DNA of 64,000 nucleotides from Candidatus Poribacteria bacterium (GCA_009841255.1 VXMD01000083.1:1-64000), one strand, 5' to 3'. Counted from the stretch's first letter, positions 8,495 through 17,702 are shown. Notes: generated by a model not told the origin, from the letters alone. Numbers and translations: made by a program.

Positions 8495-9364
8495 CTACTC
8501 TGTTCCGTTAGCGTTGTCCACCACGTGGCGATCACGGAATAGCGTCCGTCGAAGTGGGGGCATTTCAGCGAGGAGTTTCGGATGGGGTTGGTAAACCTTC
8601 GCGAAACCGCTGTCGACAGGACTATACAGGTTAAAAACGGCGAGCCTGTCGTTTTCAGTATTTGTCCACTCCGTTGCGCTGTGGGTGAGCGCTTCTGTGA
8701 AAAAGAGCAGTGAACCTCCCGGACAACCGTAAGTTGCCCAAATATCGGAATCAGGATCTTGGATATCAGGCGGTGCCGTGTAAACCGATTTGTGGCTACC
8801 GGTTACTAACAGGGTTCCCCCCTGTCCCTTCTTCACCTCGTTCAATTCCCACACAATACGCGTGTGCGGACTGTAGCCTTTGCCGGGAAATGCGTTGTAG
8901 TAGTGGACATCGCCGGGGAAACGGAGTAAGCCGTTGCCGTTGTGCGGTCCGAACCGTCCCATGCCAGGCGCACGAAAAAAAAGACTCGCACTCTCAACGG
9001 AGAAACCGTAGCACTCTGGACTCGTTACAGCTGGATGCGCCGTGAATTCGTTGAGCAGTGAAACAACAAGCGGATGGTCGATGAGTTTCTGAAGCGGACC
9101 CCCGACGGGACTCCGTTCATGTTCTGGAATGGATTCCGGGTCGTGGTGTAGGCGGTAGCCGAAATCGCGCATCTCTTTGAGTTCTGATCCGGTAAATACC
9201 TCCGGTACCAGAAACCAACCGTGCGTATCAAACGCATACCGCTGTTCAGGCGTCAACTCAGGAATAGCTAAACCGTCGGCATTTCGGGTCGGGAATTCGC
9301 ATGTATCTGGTGGCAATAATGCACCGATCCACGGTTGTTGATTCTTGTCTGTCTGTTTTTCCAT
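8495..9364 (-). CDS. phytanoyl-CoA dioxygenase (PhyH) family protein with HxG motif
   Basis: PhyH-type Fe(II)/2-oxoglutarate oxygenase of 289 residues. Aligned on WHQDNGLWR of the paralogue at 35166, the expected HxD is PHNGNGLLR, i.e. H141-N-G143. The distal His is probably H228 (ALTHSATEW), with R240 placed to bind 2-oxoglutarate. HxG instead of HxD is the change known from Fe/2OG halogenases such as BesD and WelO5, so chemistry may be other than hydroxylation. PGDVH after the motif could offer another ligand. The start abuts leader repeat copy 4. It pairs with the similar protein upstream. Confidence 0.85.
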   Translation of the reverse strand: MEKQTDKNQQPWIGALLPPDTCEFPTRNADGLAIPELTPEQRYAFDTHGWFLVPEVFTGSELKEMRDFGYRLHHDPESIPEHERSPVGGPLQKLIDHPLVVSLLNEFTAHPAVTSPECYGFSVESASLFFRAPGMGRFGPHNGNGLLRFPGDVHYYNAFPGKGYSPHTRIVWELNEVKKGQGGTLLVTGSHKSVYTAPPDIQDPDSDIWATYGCPGGSLLFFTEALTHSATEWTNTENDRLAVFNLYSPVDSGFAKVYQPHPKLLAEMPPLRRTLFRDRHVVDNANGTE

Positions 9365-9476
9365 TTTTTAATGTTTCCTTGCGGTTCGGTCAGGTCGGTA
9401 TAGATATGAACGTTCCTTGCCGTATATCTAGGGGAAACGCCCAAGCAAAAACCCCTCCGCTACGCTTACGGGCTAC
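9365..9476 (+). repeat. interspersed leader repeat, copy 4
   Basis: TTTTTAATGTTTCCTTGCGG then TTCGGTCAGGT, touching the start codon at 9364. The far end GGGCTAC (9470-9476) carries the CTAC tail but a weaker hairpin. Confidence 0.6.
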
Positions 9477-9485
9477 AGGTTTGGT

Positions 9486-10406
9486 TTAAACGTCGGCGGG
9501 ATAGGCAGATGTCCGCTGGTTAAAATCTCCATTCACGACGTTGCCGCCTGCATAAGTCTCTCGGAAAAGCGTCTGTCGTTTGGACGGCATTGCTTCAATG
9601 AACTGCGGATGCGGAAGCCAATTTGACCAACGACTCGCCACCGTATTGTACAAATTCGAGATAGAGACCCGCTCAGCACCACTGACTGGAACCTGCGTCT
9701 GCGTCATAGATTCCGTGAGGAGCAAGAGAGAACCGGGCGGGCATTCATAGGTCTCCCACAACGGTGAATCCGGATTTTGCGAGACGTCTGGTATTGGATA
9801 CGCGGCTTTGTGGCTTCCCGTAATAAACCGCATATTATTTGTTTCAGCAGTGACTTCGGTGAGTTCCCATATCGCGCGTGTTAGCCCGCTCCAGCCGCGT
9901 CCTGGCACGCACCGATAAAGATGAGAATCCCCCGGTAAACGAAATAACCCGTTTCCTTTGTGAAGTCCTGACTGGATATCAGAAGGAGTTGCGGTGTTCC
10001 CGATGGACACCGATGTCTCCTCCAGTCGGAATCCATAGCAATCCTCACTTGCAGCGGGTGGATATGCCAAAAATTCATTCAGAAATCCAACGATGATCGG
10101 ATGGTCAGCGAGTTTCTGAAGTGGACCGCCGAGTGCACAACGTTCTGGTTCCGGTATACTTTCCGGTGTCTCCTGTAGCCCCTGACAGAATTCACGCATT
10201 CCTGCGATGTCAGTGTCCGATAAAACACTTGGAATCAGGAGCCAACCGTTGCGGTCAAAATCATATTTCTGCTTCTGGGTTGGAACAACAACGGGTAGCC
10301 CCTCAGCATTGGTTCGTGTGAGTTCTTCGGGTTCGACTTCAACGGCACTGCCTAAGTTTTTATTAACAATAAAAGGTTTTCTCGTTGCGAGTTCTTTGTA
10401 AGCCAT
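9486..10406 (-). CDS. PhyH-like protein lacking metal ligands (probable pseudoenzyme)
   Basis: A 306-residue paralogue of the neighbour at 8495, alignable over most of its length (shared GGPLQKL.DHP, ITGSHK/VTGSHK and PGSLL). The HxD site reads LHKGNGLFR (H149-K-G151) and the position of the distal His is Gln (SMTQTQVPV, Q236), so at most one of the three usual iron ligands remains. I start it at ATG 10406 (MAYKEL), which has AAGGAAG about 7 nt upstream, rather than the ATG at 10427. It may be a regulatory or binding partner of the 8495 protein; that is inference. Confidence 0.75.
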   Translation of the reverse strand: MAYKELATRKPFIVNKNLGSAVEVEPEELTRTNAEGLPVVVPTQKQKYDFDRNGWLLIPSVLSDTDIAGMREFCQGLQETPESIPEPERCALGGPLQKLADHPIIVGFLNEFLAYPPAASEDCYGFRLEETSVSIGNTATPSDIQSGLHKGNGLFRLPGDSHLYRCVPGRGWSGLTRAIWELTEVTAETNNMRFITGSHKAAYPIPDVSQNPDSPLWETYECPPGSLLLLTESMTQTQVPVSGAERVSISNLYNTVASRWSNWLPHPQFIEAMPSKRQTLFRETYAGGNVVNGDFNQRTSAYPADV

Positions 10407-10492
10407 CACGGTACTTCCTTTTAACATGCATCTGAAACTGAATTTTACAGTCCCGAGATGCAGGTGTTAGGTTTTGTAATCTCGATCCGGAT

Positions 10493-11104
10493 TTACGAAC
10501 GGTTCTGTGTTTCTAACATGCGGAACATGTGGCGCGCATAACTCATCGTTGAGATAAATACGAACACCAGCGCGAGACAAAGACCGTAAAATTCAATATT
10601 CGTCGGTAAGCGTGGCACTATGGGACGGAGCAGATAAAGCAGTATAACAATTGACAAAAAGAAACTCGTACATTTTCCCCATAAATTAGAACGGGTAATC
10701 ATTTTCGCCTTATATGCCAAGACAGCATTGCCGAGTACGATTAAGGTATCCCGCACAACAATCACCAGAAATGCCCATACCGGAAACCTAGCATGGAATA
10801 TAGCGAGCGCAAAGATTCCCGCGGAGAGGGCGAGTTTATCTGCAACTGGGTCCAAAATATAACCGAGTTGAGTGTGCTGCTTCAAACGTCGTGCAAAGAA
10901 CCCATCTAACAGATCCGTAATAACGGCGACAGCACCACAAGCGATAGCGACGCCCCACTGGGCACGGTAAATGAAGTAAAAGATAAATGGAACCGTGAGG
11001 AGTCGAAAAGTCGATAAGATATTACTAACATAGAAGAAATCCCGACGTGTAATCTGGATCAACCGGGTTTCGGTAAATTGATGGATGGGAGCCTTTAGTG
11101 CCAT
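10493..11104 (-). CDS. pgsA: CDP-alcohol phosphatidyltransferase (PgsA-like)
   Basis: Membrane enzyme of 203 residues carrying the full CDP-alcohol phosphotransferase motif: D64-x2-D67-G-x2-A-R-x8-G81-x3-D85-x3-D89. Length and single-domain layout fit phosphatidylglycerophosphate synthase, which makes PG-phosphate from CDP-diacylglycerol and glycerol-3-phosphate. Hydrophobic segments near 32-48, 50-64, 95-125 and 150-190. A cardiolipin synthase or other head-group specificity cannot be excluded, so the symbol is provisional. It follows the Lon-N gene with a 94-nt gap. Confidence 0.85.
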   Translation of the reverse strand: MALKAPIHQFTETRLIQITRRDFFYVSNILSTFRLLTVPFIFYFIYRAQWGVAIACGAVAVITDLLDGFFARRLKQHTQLGYILDPVADKLALSAGIFALAIFHARFPVWAFLVIVVRDTLIVLGNAVLAYKAKMITRSNLWGKCTSFFLSIVILLYLLRPIVPRLPTNIEFYGLCLALVFVFISTMSYARHMFRMLETQNRS

Positions 11105-11198
11105 TATGTTATCGCGTGATGGATAGGATTTTGTGCTGTAGGCGTGAGCATCTCAATATGGGATCTTGCCAACTTCGCCCGACACGATTGCGACATTC

Positions 11199-11867
11199 TC
11201 AATTGTTTTGGGCTGCCAGTTGAAAAGCGATTCGCCGATTCTGATCGGTCAGAATCTCGATTTCGCGTGTGAGGAGCTGTTCTAAGGGAATTGTCTCCAA
11301 CAAGATTTGTTTTTCTTCAAGCGGAATTCGTAACCGTATGCCGACTTGGTAGGCAAGTTCCCTTGGATCATCGGGTTGTTCTTCAGGTGGACTCCAAGCG
11401 AAAATTAAGCGACTGGACAATTTCTCGTACGCTTTATACAATTCTTCAGCTTGTGTTGTGAGTAATTCCGATACTGATTCAATTTCTGTATCCAAGTCAT
11501 CTAACATCCGAACCCGTCCTGTAAGATAGGAGAGATGCTCCTGAACCTCCAGAATCTGAAAGCGATACGCGCCAGCTGTGATAATATTCATGCGACCGTC
11601 ATCTAAATGTTCAACTTGAAGGATACGGGCGGCTGTGCCAATTTCATAAGGCGTTGCGGCTTCGCCTACTTCTTCTCCGTCTTTGATAAGCACAACCCCA
11701 AACTCAGACTGATGTTCCAAGCAGAATTTAACCATTGTTCGGTAACGCGGTTCAAAGATGTGTAGCGGTAAAAAGCCGCCCGGGAATAAAACTGTCTGTA
11801 ACGGAAAGAGTGGAATTTGTCGTTCATCAGACATTTGACTTTTCGATGAGAGTGGGTCACTCTGCAT
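11199..11867 (-). CDS. LON peptidase substrate-binding (Lon-N) domain protein
   Basis: About 222 residues, matching the stand-alone N-terminal domain of Lon. The opening IPLFPLQTVLFPGGFLPLHI, then FEPRYR and a FGVVL strand, is the family hallmark; a helical region follows to the C terminus. No ATPase or protease domain is present. I start it at ATG 11867 because AAGAGGAG lies 8-9 nt before it; an earlier ATG at 11903 has no such site. Stand-alone Lon-N proteins are thought to bind unfolded or damaged proteins, but the role is uncertain. Confidence 0.85.
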   Translation of the reverse strand: MQSDPLSSKSQMSDERQIPLFPLQTVLFPGGFLPLHIFEPRYRTMVKFCLEHQSEFGVVLIKDGEEVGEAATPYEIGTAARILQVEHLDDGRMNIITAGAYRFQILEVQEHLSYLTGRVRMLDDLDTEIESVSELLTTQAEELYKAYEKLSSRLIFAWSPPEEQPDDPRELAYQVGIRLRIPLEEKQILLETIPLEQLLTREIEILTDQNRRIAFQLAAQNN

Positions 11868-12144
11868 GTGAAAACTCCTCTTTACACGATGTTCAATGTA
11901 CAAGATGGATTTTACTTTCAGGTATCACTTTCTTTATATTTTTGCACAAAATATCCGATTCGTCAATAGTTTTTTTCTGCAGCGACGAATCACTGAGATA
12001 TCTTGACACTTAGTGGATTTTCCGCTATAATTCTTTTAAGCAATCTTATCACCGCTTAAGTCGTAAATTAGCGAATTTAATTTAAAATAGATATTTGTGC
12101 ATGCTCCGTGTAGGCAACGGATATCAAAACGATTGGAGAAAGTC

Positions 12145-12630
12145 GTGAATTCAGAAAAATTGGGAAACGCTTTAGCAAAATCCAAAGACATCGCTATCAC
12201 GCTTTTAGGGAGCCTGCTGTATCGGACACGTGTTGAAGGGATCCGCGATGCAGACGGAATCAAGGGTATGAAAGCCCGTTGGATAGGCGATCCAGGGAAA
12301 AACGCGATGGAGATTAACACATCCACTGGGAGTACGGACCTCAAAATAGACGGCAATACAGCACCGACTATTGAATACGTCCAAGAAGGTGAGAAACGGA
12401 CAATCGCCATCAGAAATATTAAGAACCTCTCATGCGAACTTGACCGAGAGACGCTGGACCAGATCGCCACCCCAAGAGGCGCGGGTATCGCGATGTGCGT
12501 TGGGGCGGGAGTCGGGCTACTCGGTTGGTTCCTGATTTCAGCGATCCGTGCTCTGCCTACACCCCGAACAGAACAGGACGATTCTGCAGCAATTCCTCCG
12601 AGTGTCACTACTGAAGGTCGCGGGGAATAA
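12145..12630 (+). CDS. hypothetical protein with one C-terminal membrane segment
   Basis: I do not recognise this 161-residue protein. It has a soluble, charged N-terminal region of about 110 residues and one hydrophobic segment near residues 118-137 (IAMCVGAGVGLLGWFLISAI), then a short acidic, proline-rich tail. A GTG start at 12145 is proposed because GGAGAAAG lies just upstream; an ATG at 12097 is possible. It ends 3 nt before the enolase-superfamily gene, which suggests co-transcription. Confidence 0.5.
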   Translation: MNSEKLGNALAKSKDIAITLLGSLLYRTRVEGIRDADGIKGMKARWIGDPGKNAMEINTSTGSTDLKIDGNTAPTIEYVQEGEKRTIAIRNIKNLSCELDRETLDQIATPRGAGIAMCVGAGVGLLGWFLISAIRALPTPRTEQDDSAAIPPSVTTEGRGE

Positions 12631-12633
12631 GAA

Positions 12634-13827
12634 ATGAAAATCACCGCTGTCGATCCCTTTTATTTGCGGATGCCGGACATCACAACCGCAGCAGATGGTA
12701 CACAAGACACACTTTTAGTACGCATCCAAACGGATACGGGCCTCGAAGGATGGGGTGAATGCGACGCCTCGCCGTTAGTCAGTCTCGCCGTTTATTGCTG
12801 TCCGATGTCGCACGGAAATATCATCAACATTCGCACTTCACTCGTTGGTGAAACGCTTGAGGGTCCCAATGATGTACTCCGACTGAGTGAAAAGACCCTC
12901 CGAAATGGATTGGACATTCAACAGATACAGCACGCTTATAGCGGTGCTGAAATCGCGCTGTGGGACGTTATTGGGCAGCACTTAAACACACCCATCTACC
13001 GTCTCCTCGCCGAGATGTCAGGGACATCTGACATAGCACATCCTAAGCTGCCGTATGCATCCGTCCTTTTTGGTGATACCGCCGAAGCGACCCACCACAT
13101 AGCGACGAGGTTACGCGAACAGGGGTATCGCGCGGCGAAGTTCGGTTGGGGACCGATGGGAAAATTCGGTGAGGCAAATGACATCGCACTTGTGCGTGCA
13201 GCGCGTGAAGGCATGGGACCAGACGCACAGATTATGATTGATGCCGGCGTTGTTTGGGGGAGCGATCATGAAACGGCGTACCAGCGTGCTGAGGCCTTCT
13301 CGCAATTTTCGCCAACATGGCTGGAGGAACCGCTTGCTCCCGATGCAATCAATGCCTACGGTGCGCTAACGCGTCGGAATCCGTCGGTTCGTATTGCGGG
13401 AGGTGAAGGATCGAATACCTATCGGATGGCAGAAGATATCATCGTACACGGTGGGGTTCAGTTCGTGCAGATTGACACGGGACGTATCGGTGGGATTCTG
13501 CCTTCTTTTCAGGTCCGTCAACTCGCGGAACGGCACGGTATCCAGTATGTCAACCACACGTTCAAAAGTCACCTGAGTCTTGCCGCCTCACTCCACGTCT
13601 TCGCGACGAACCCTGATTTCAATCTATTAGAATATCCAGCAGCGGGATCGGAATTGTCGCAGCGGTTAGTCACGGAACCGTTTCATGTTGAATCCGATGG
13701 AATGGTTCGGATAAAAGAATTGCCCGGACTCGGTGTGAGTGTAGATACGGAAGCGATTCGCCCGTATTTAGCACCCGTGAGAATTGAAGTCGGAACGGAT
13801 GTCGTCTTTGAACAGGGTAGTTTGTAG
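12634..13827 (+). CDS. mandelate racemase/muconate lactonizing enzyme family protein
   Basis: Enolase-superfamily enzyme of 397 residues: N-terminal capping domain (about 1-130) and a barrel. Candidate Mg ligands are D203 (MIDAG), E231/E232 (LEEP) and E258 (AGGEG). K169 (AAKFGW) and H308 (VNHTF) are in place to act as general acid/base, a layout closer to the mandelate-racemase/sugar-acid dehydratase branch than to muconate lactonising enzymes. It probably dehydrates or epimerises a sugar acid. The gene follows 12145-12630 after 3 nt and ends just before a REP-like palindrome. Confidence 0.88.
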   Translation: MKITAVDPFYLRMPDITTAADGTQDTLLVRIQTDTGLEGWGECDASPLVSLAVYCCPMSHGNIINIRTSLVGETLEGPNDVLRLSEKTLRNGLDIQQIQHAYSGAEIALWDVIGQHLNTPIYRLLAEMSGTSDIAHPKLPYASVLFGDTAEATHHIATRLREQGYRAAKFGWGPMGKFGEANDIALVRAAREGMGPDAQIMIDAGVVWGSDHETAYQRAEAFSQFSPTWLEEPLAPDAINAYGALTRRNPSVRIAGGEGSNTYRMAEDIIVHGGVQFVQIDTGRIGGILPSFQVRQLAERHGIQYVNHTFKSHLSLAASLHVFATNPDFNLLEYPAAGSELSQRLVTEPFHVESDGMVRIKELPGLGVSVDTEAIRPYLAPVRIEVGTDVVFEQGSL

Positions 13828-13845
13828 ACAGGTTGAAAAAAGATC

Positions 13846-13870
13846 GGGCGGGCACAAGACCCGCCCCTAC
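13846..13870 (-). repeat. REP-like palindrome with GTAG head
   Basis: GGGCGGG, loop CACAAGA, CCCGCCC, then CTAC (13867-13870). It sits between two convergent genes and could also act as a terminator hairpin. Confidence 0.7.
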
Positions 13871-13904
13871 ACGTAAACCGTATGGCACAGCATATAGTAC
13901 AATT

Positions 13905-16469
13905 CTATTTCAAAATCAACATCTTACGCGTAGCAGTGAAATCGCCTGCCGTTAATGTATAGAAATATACGCCACTCGCCACTGACTCACCCACCGTATT
14001 CCTGCCATCCCAATACGCCGCACGGTTACGAGATTCATAAATACCCACAAGTTGATAGCCTAATGCCAATGTCCGAACTAACTGTCCATCTGTGGAATAG
14101 ATAGAGATACTGACCTCAGAAGACCCTGCCAATTGATAGGGAATCCACGTTTCTGGGTTGAACGGATTCGGATAGTTGGCAAGCAATACAGTCCTTTGTG
14201 GAGTCAATGTTCTCAACAGTCGTTCCAGTACCGTAATCCCTCGCGCATAGGAAAAGCGATCCGGCATTGAAGTTGGGATCGTGCGTGACGCTTCTCGCTT
14301 GGCAAGCCTCAGCCATTGTTCCACCTGTGTTGTTGACAATGCGTGTGCCGAAGGTGCTCCGGCGATATTCTCGAAAGCATTTCCAATCAAGATGAGATCT
14401 TGAACATTAACAACGCCATCCCTGTTTAGGTCAGCACTATTCTCGCCAGTCTCTCCGAAAGCTGCTGCGATCAAGACTATATCTTGAATATTGACGACAC
14501 CATCTCCATTAACATCGGCAAGGACTTCCGCTATCCCTGTCAACATCGGGAATTTCCACAGGAGAACCGTTCCATCGAAACTCCCACTTGCGATTGTGCT
14601 ACCATCAGGACTGACTGCAACGCTTGTGATCGAATATGTATGACCTTCAAGTATTTCGAGTTGTTCCGCTGTGCCAATGTCCCACAAGCGGATCGTCGCG
14701 TCATAACTTCCACTTACAAGTATCGCGCCATCTGGACTGAAAACAATGCTGGTAGCATTTGCGGGATTCTCTGCCGGTGCATCACCCTCCGATGCTTCCG
14801 GATCTTCAACGATTGTTTCAGGGTCAATAGGTTTGACAAAGGTTTGCTGACGCTCAGCCGTGGTAACATTCCAGAGCGACACCGTGTCGCCACCGCCACT
14901 GGCGAGGGTCTTGCCATCCGGACTAAACGCAACTGTCCAGACATCATCTTCGTGTTCGGTGATGGTGTGGAGGACTTCATGTGTTTCGACATCCCACAAA
15001 CGAATGGTATTGTCCCGGCTACCGCTGGCAAGCATCTTACTATCCGGACTAAACGCCAAAGTTTCCACCCCTGCCTCGTGTTCCCATAGGGTTTCTATGT
15101 GCGCTCCCGTGGTTGCATCCCATAAGCGGATGCTATCGTCCTCGCTACCGCTGGCGAGGATACTTCCATCTGGACTGAACGCAAGACTGATGAGGTAGGA
15201 ATAGTGTCCCCTGAGCGTCTTAATGTGTTCACCCGTGACAGCATCCCATAAACGGACGGTATCGTCTTGGCTGCCACTAGCGAGTGTGCGTCCATCGGGA
15301 CCGAACACAACGACGTCGACATCATCTTGGTGTCCGATAAGCGTATGGCGCAACTGACCTGTGGTTGCATCCCACAAGCGAATGGTTTTGTCCCAACTCC
15401 GTGTGGCGAGGGTAGTGCCATCGGCACTGAAAGTAACGCTTGCGACAGCATCTGTGTGTCCTGTAATAGTTTTCAGATGTGCCCCTGTAGCAGGGTCCCA
15501 TGAGCGGATTGAAGCATCCCAAGCACCGCTGGTGAGCATACTTCCATCAGGGGTAAAAGTGACTGCATAAACATCAGCAGTGTGATCGGTCAAGGTTATG
15601 AGGTGTGTCCCGGTGTTTGCATCCCATAAACGGACGGTATCATCTTCACCCGCACTCGCGAGGCGGCTCCCATCAGGACTATAGGTAAGGTCATAGATAT
15701 GAGATGTATGTCCAACCAAGGTTTGTGTGACCGTCCACGTGGTAGTGTCCCAGAGGTGGATAATTGCGTTCAAATCCCCACTAGCGAGTGTCCTTCCATC
15801 TGGGCTGAGCGCGATGCTGGCGACATTATCTCGATGCTCTTCAAGCGTCTGCTTCAACTCACCCGTGGCGACATCCCATATACGAATGGTATCGTCTCGA
15901 CTGCCACTGATGAGCGTCTCACCGTTAGAACTGAAAACGAGGCTGTTAACGCCTTCTGTGTGACCTTCAAGTGTGTTCAAGAGCTCGCCTGTTTCGAGAT
16001 TCCATATACGAATGGTACCGTCTCTGCTGCCACTGGCGAGCGTCGTCCCATTAGGACTGAAAACAATGGTGCGGACACTCCTTTCATGTCCCTCAAGAGA
16101 ATGTAGTACTTCACCTGTTTCAGGATCCCATAAGCGGACGATCCCATCGAAACTTCCACCGGCAAGCATGCTCCCATCAGGGGAATATGCGAGTGCCGAG
16201 ACACTATATCCATATCCAGTAAAAAGTGCGAGTTCTTCATCGGTTGCTGTATCATAGATCCAAACACCAATGGAGCCTGCGGCAGCAAGCCGTGTGCCAT
16301 CCGGCGAATATCGAATTTCATAGAGCCACCCTTTGCCGAGGCGCGCCGTGGCACCTTCGGGCAGATGCCATTGTGGTGAATCTTGGGCAAAACTGTTGTA
16401 AGAGAAAAAGAGGGTCGTCACACAGATGACAGTTAATATAAATAATATAAAAAAAAACGTGACTTTCAT
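13905..16469 (-). CDS. secreted WD40 protein with dockerin-like repeats and FlgD/T9SS-like C-terminus
   Basis: Protein of 854 residues with an N-terminal signal peptide (MKVTFFFILFILTVICV onward, cleavage near SFAQ). I count 14 WD40 repeats ending in variants of IRLWD, enough for two seven-bladed propellers. Two dockerin-type calcium motifs follow (DVNGDGVVNIQD and DLNRDGVVNVQD). The last ~90 residues hold NYPNPFNPETWIPY and the closing SGVYFYTLTAGDF..TRKMLILK, a FlgD-like fold typical of type IX sorting domains. ATG 16469 is preferred over 16508 because AAAGGAGT precedes it. The PorV-like gene lies immediately upstream, which fits a type IX-like export link. Confidence 0.9.
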   Translation of the reverse strand: MKVTFFFILFILTVICVTTLFFSYNSFAQDSPQWHLPEGATARLGKGWLYEIRYSPDGTRLAAAGSIGVWIYDTATDEELALFTGYGYSVSALAYSPDGSMLAGGSFDGIVRLWDPETGEVLHSLEGHERSVRTIVFSPNGTTLASGSRDGTIRIWNLETGELLNTLEGHTEGVNSLVFSSNGETLISGSRDDTIRIWDVATGELKQTLEEHRDNVASIALSPDGRTLASGDLNAIIHLWDTTTWTVTQTLVGHTSHIYDLTYSPDGSRLASAGEDDTVRLWDANTGTHLITLTDHTADVYAVTFTPDGSMLTSGAWDASIRSWDPATGAHLKTITGHTDAVASVTFSADGTTLATRSWDKTIRLWDATTGQLRHTLIGHQDDVDVVVFGPDGRTLASGSQDDTVRLWDAVTGEHIKTLRGHYSYLISLAFSPDGSILASGSEDDSIRLWDATTGAHIETLWEHEAGVETLAFSPDSKMLASGSRDNTIRLWDVETHEVLHTITEHEDDVWTVAFSPDGKTLASGGGDTVSLWNVTTAERQQTFVKPIDPETIVEDPEASEGDAPAENPANATSIVFSPDGAILVSGSYDATIRLWDIGTAEQLEILEGHTYSITSVAVSPDGSTIASGSFDGTVLLWKFPMLTGIAEVLADVNGDGVVNIQDIVLIAAAFGETGENSADLNRDGVVNVQDLILIGNAFENIAGAPSAHALSTTQVEQWLRLAKREASRTIPTSMPDRFSYARGITVLERLLRTLTPQRTVLLANYPNPFNPETWIPYQLAGSSEVSISIYSTDGQLVRTLALGYQLVGIYESRNRAAYWDGRNTVGESVASGVYFYTLTAGDFTATRKMLILK

Positions 16470-16556
16470 AAATACTCCTTTTGTTATTGGGTTACCCACT
16501 TTAGGCAACCAGAATTTAGCGGGTTCCTCATGAGGTATTTGTGCAGTGCGGGAAGA

Positions 16557-17615
16557 TTAAAATTCGCCGGAGACAGAGATGCGTTGTGAGCCGCCGAGGG
16601 TGTGGGTATTGAAGGCGTAGTTGACAAAAAACGACATGGCGTTTATCCGCAAGCGGAGTCCAGCACCTGCGGAGAGTCCATGTCCATTCCAGCCACCACG
16701 GATCGCAAGGGTATTGAAGAGCCAGTATTCCGCGCCGACGCGTAGCATCAGCCCGCTACCAGCACCGCCTACCTCCAGATCAGCTTGATCGGTTTCAAAA
16801 TCCGCGCCAATCGCCCCTTTACCGAGACGCGGAACGGCAAAGTGGTAGGCCGTGCCGAATCGGAGTCGGCGCGTGCGAGTGAATGTCGGTTTGTCGGGAG
16901 TATCCCAACGGACTTGGGTGCCCGTTGCATCTAATAACATTGCACCAATCCGTAACCCCTTGTAAGGTTCCGCAATGAGTCCAATGTCGATACCGAAACC
17001 AGTTCCACTGTTTTGAAAGATAGATTGGTTGAGGAGCTTGAGGTTGCCACCGACAGCCGCCATAGGGTGGACTTGACGGGCATAAGAGATGAGCAAGGCG
17101 TTATCGGTATTGCTGAAATACTCGGCAACTTCGGGTTTGTCAATATAGGGTTCGCCGTCCTCTTTGATGCCGTTGCCATTTTTATCCTGAAAATCGCCGA
17201 GGAACCCGTTATTGTTGACATCGATGAAAGTCGTGCGCGGTATATCGTCAACGCCGAGCCGGATCCAACTCAGACCGACGCTGCCGATATCCTCAATTTG
17301 ATAGACGTAGTTGACGAAGTTATAGGTCACTAAGCCTTTGCTGAGCCAACTTCCGTCTCCGGTGCTAAAGGTATCGGAATACATCGCCGAGAAACTGTGT
17401 TTCTTGACTTTGGTAAGCCCGGCGGGATTCCAGTAAGTCGCGGTTGCATCATCGGCGACGGCAACGAAGGCACTCCCCATCCCCAAAGCACGTGCCCCTA
17501 CGCCGTGGCTGAGAAATTCAGCAGCATGCGCGCCTTCGTCTGCAGCAATACCGATTGTAGCTGGTATGAGGCTGAGTATTAGTATAAGGAGATAAATAGA
17601 TCGGCTTGTTGTCAT
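16557..17615 (-). CDS. PorV/PorQ family outer-membrane protein
   Basis: Protein of 352 residues with a signal peptide (MTTSRSIYLLILILSLIPATIGIAA). The segment GVGARALGMGSAFVAVADDA, then TYWNPAGL, is diagnostic of the PorV/PorQ and FadL-like beta-barrel group. The remainder alternates aromatic and glycine-rich strands and ends in Phe, as expected of an outer-membrane barrel. In Bacteroidetes PorV shuttles type IX cargo to the attachment complex; the next gene downstream encodes a protein with a type IX-like C-terminus, so a similar role is plausible but unproven. Confidence 0.85.
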   Translation of the reverse strand: MTTSRSIYLLILILSLIPATIGIAADEGAHAAEFLSHGVGARALGMGSAFVAVADDATATYWNPAGLTKVKKHSFSAMYSDTFSTGDGSWLSKGLVTYNFVNYVYQIEDIGSVGLSWIRLGVDDIPRTTFIDVNNNGFLGDFQDKNGNGIKEDGEPYIDKPEVAEYFSNTDNALLISYARQVHPMAAVGGNLKLLNQSIFQNSGTGFGIDIGLIAEPYKGLRIGAMLLDATGTQVRWDTPDKPTFTRTRRLRFGTAYHFAVPRLGKGAIGADFETDQADLEVGGAGSGLMLRVGAEYWLFNTLAIRGGWNGHGLSAGAGLRLRINAMSFFVNYAFNTHTLGGSQRISVSGEF

Positions 17616-17702
17616 AACTTACATTAATGAGGGGTTTCCATACCCACAGATAGGGTCATTTATGGTGAATTAGAAAAATACTTTGACGCTCTTTCACACG
17701 AC

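Noticed and set aside
14484-16429. Long open frames on the + strand opposite the WD40 gene
   Set aside because: They follow the repeat periodicity of the antisense strand, have no ribosome sites, and translate to low-complexity, repeated sequence.
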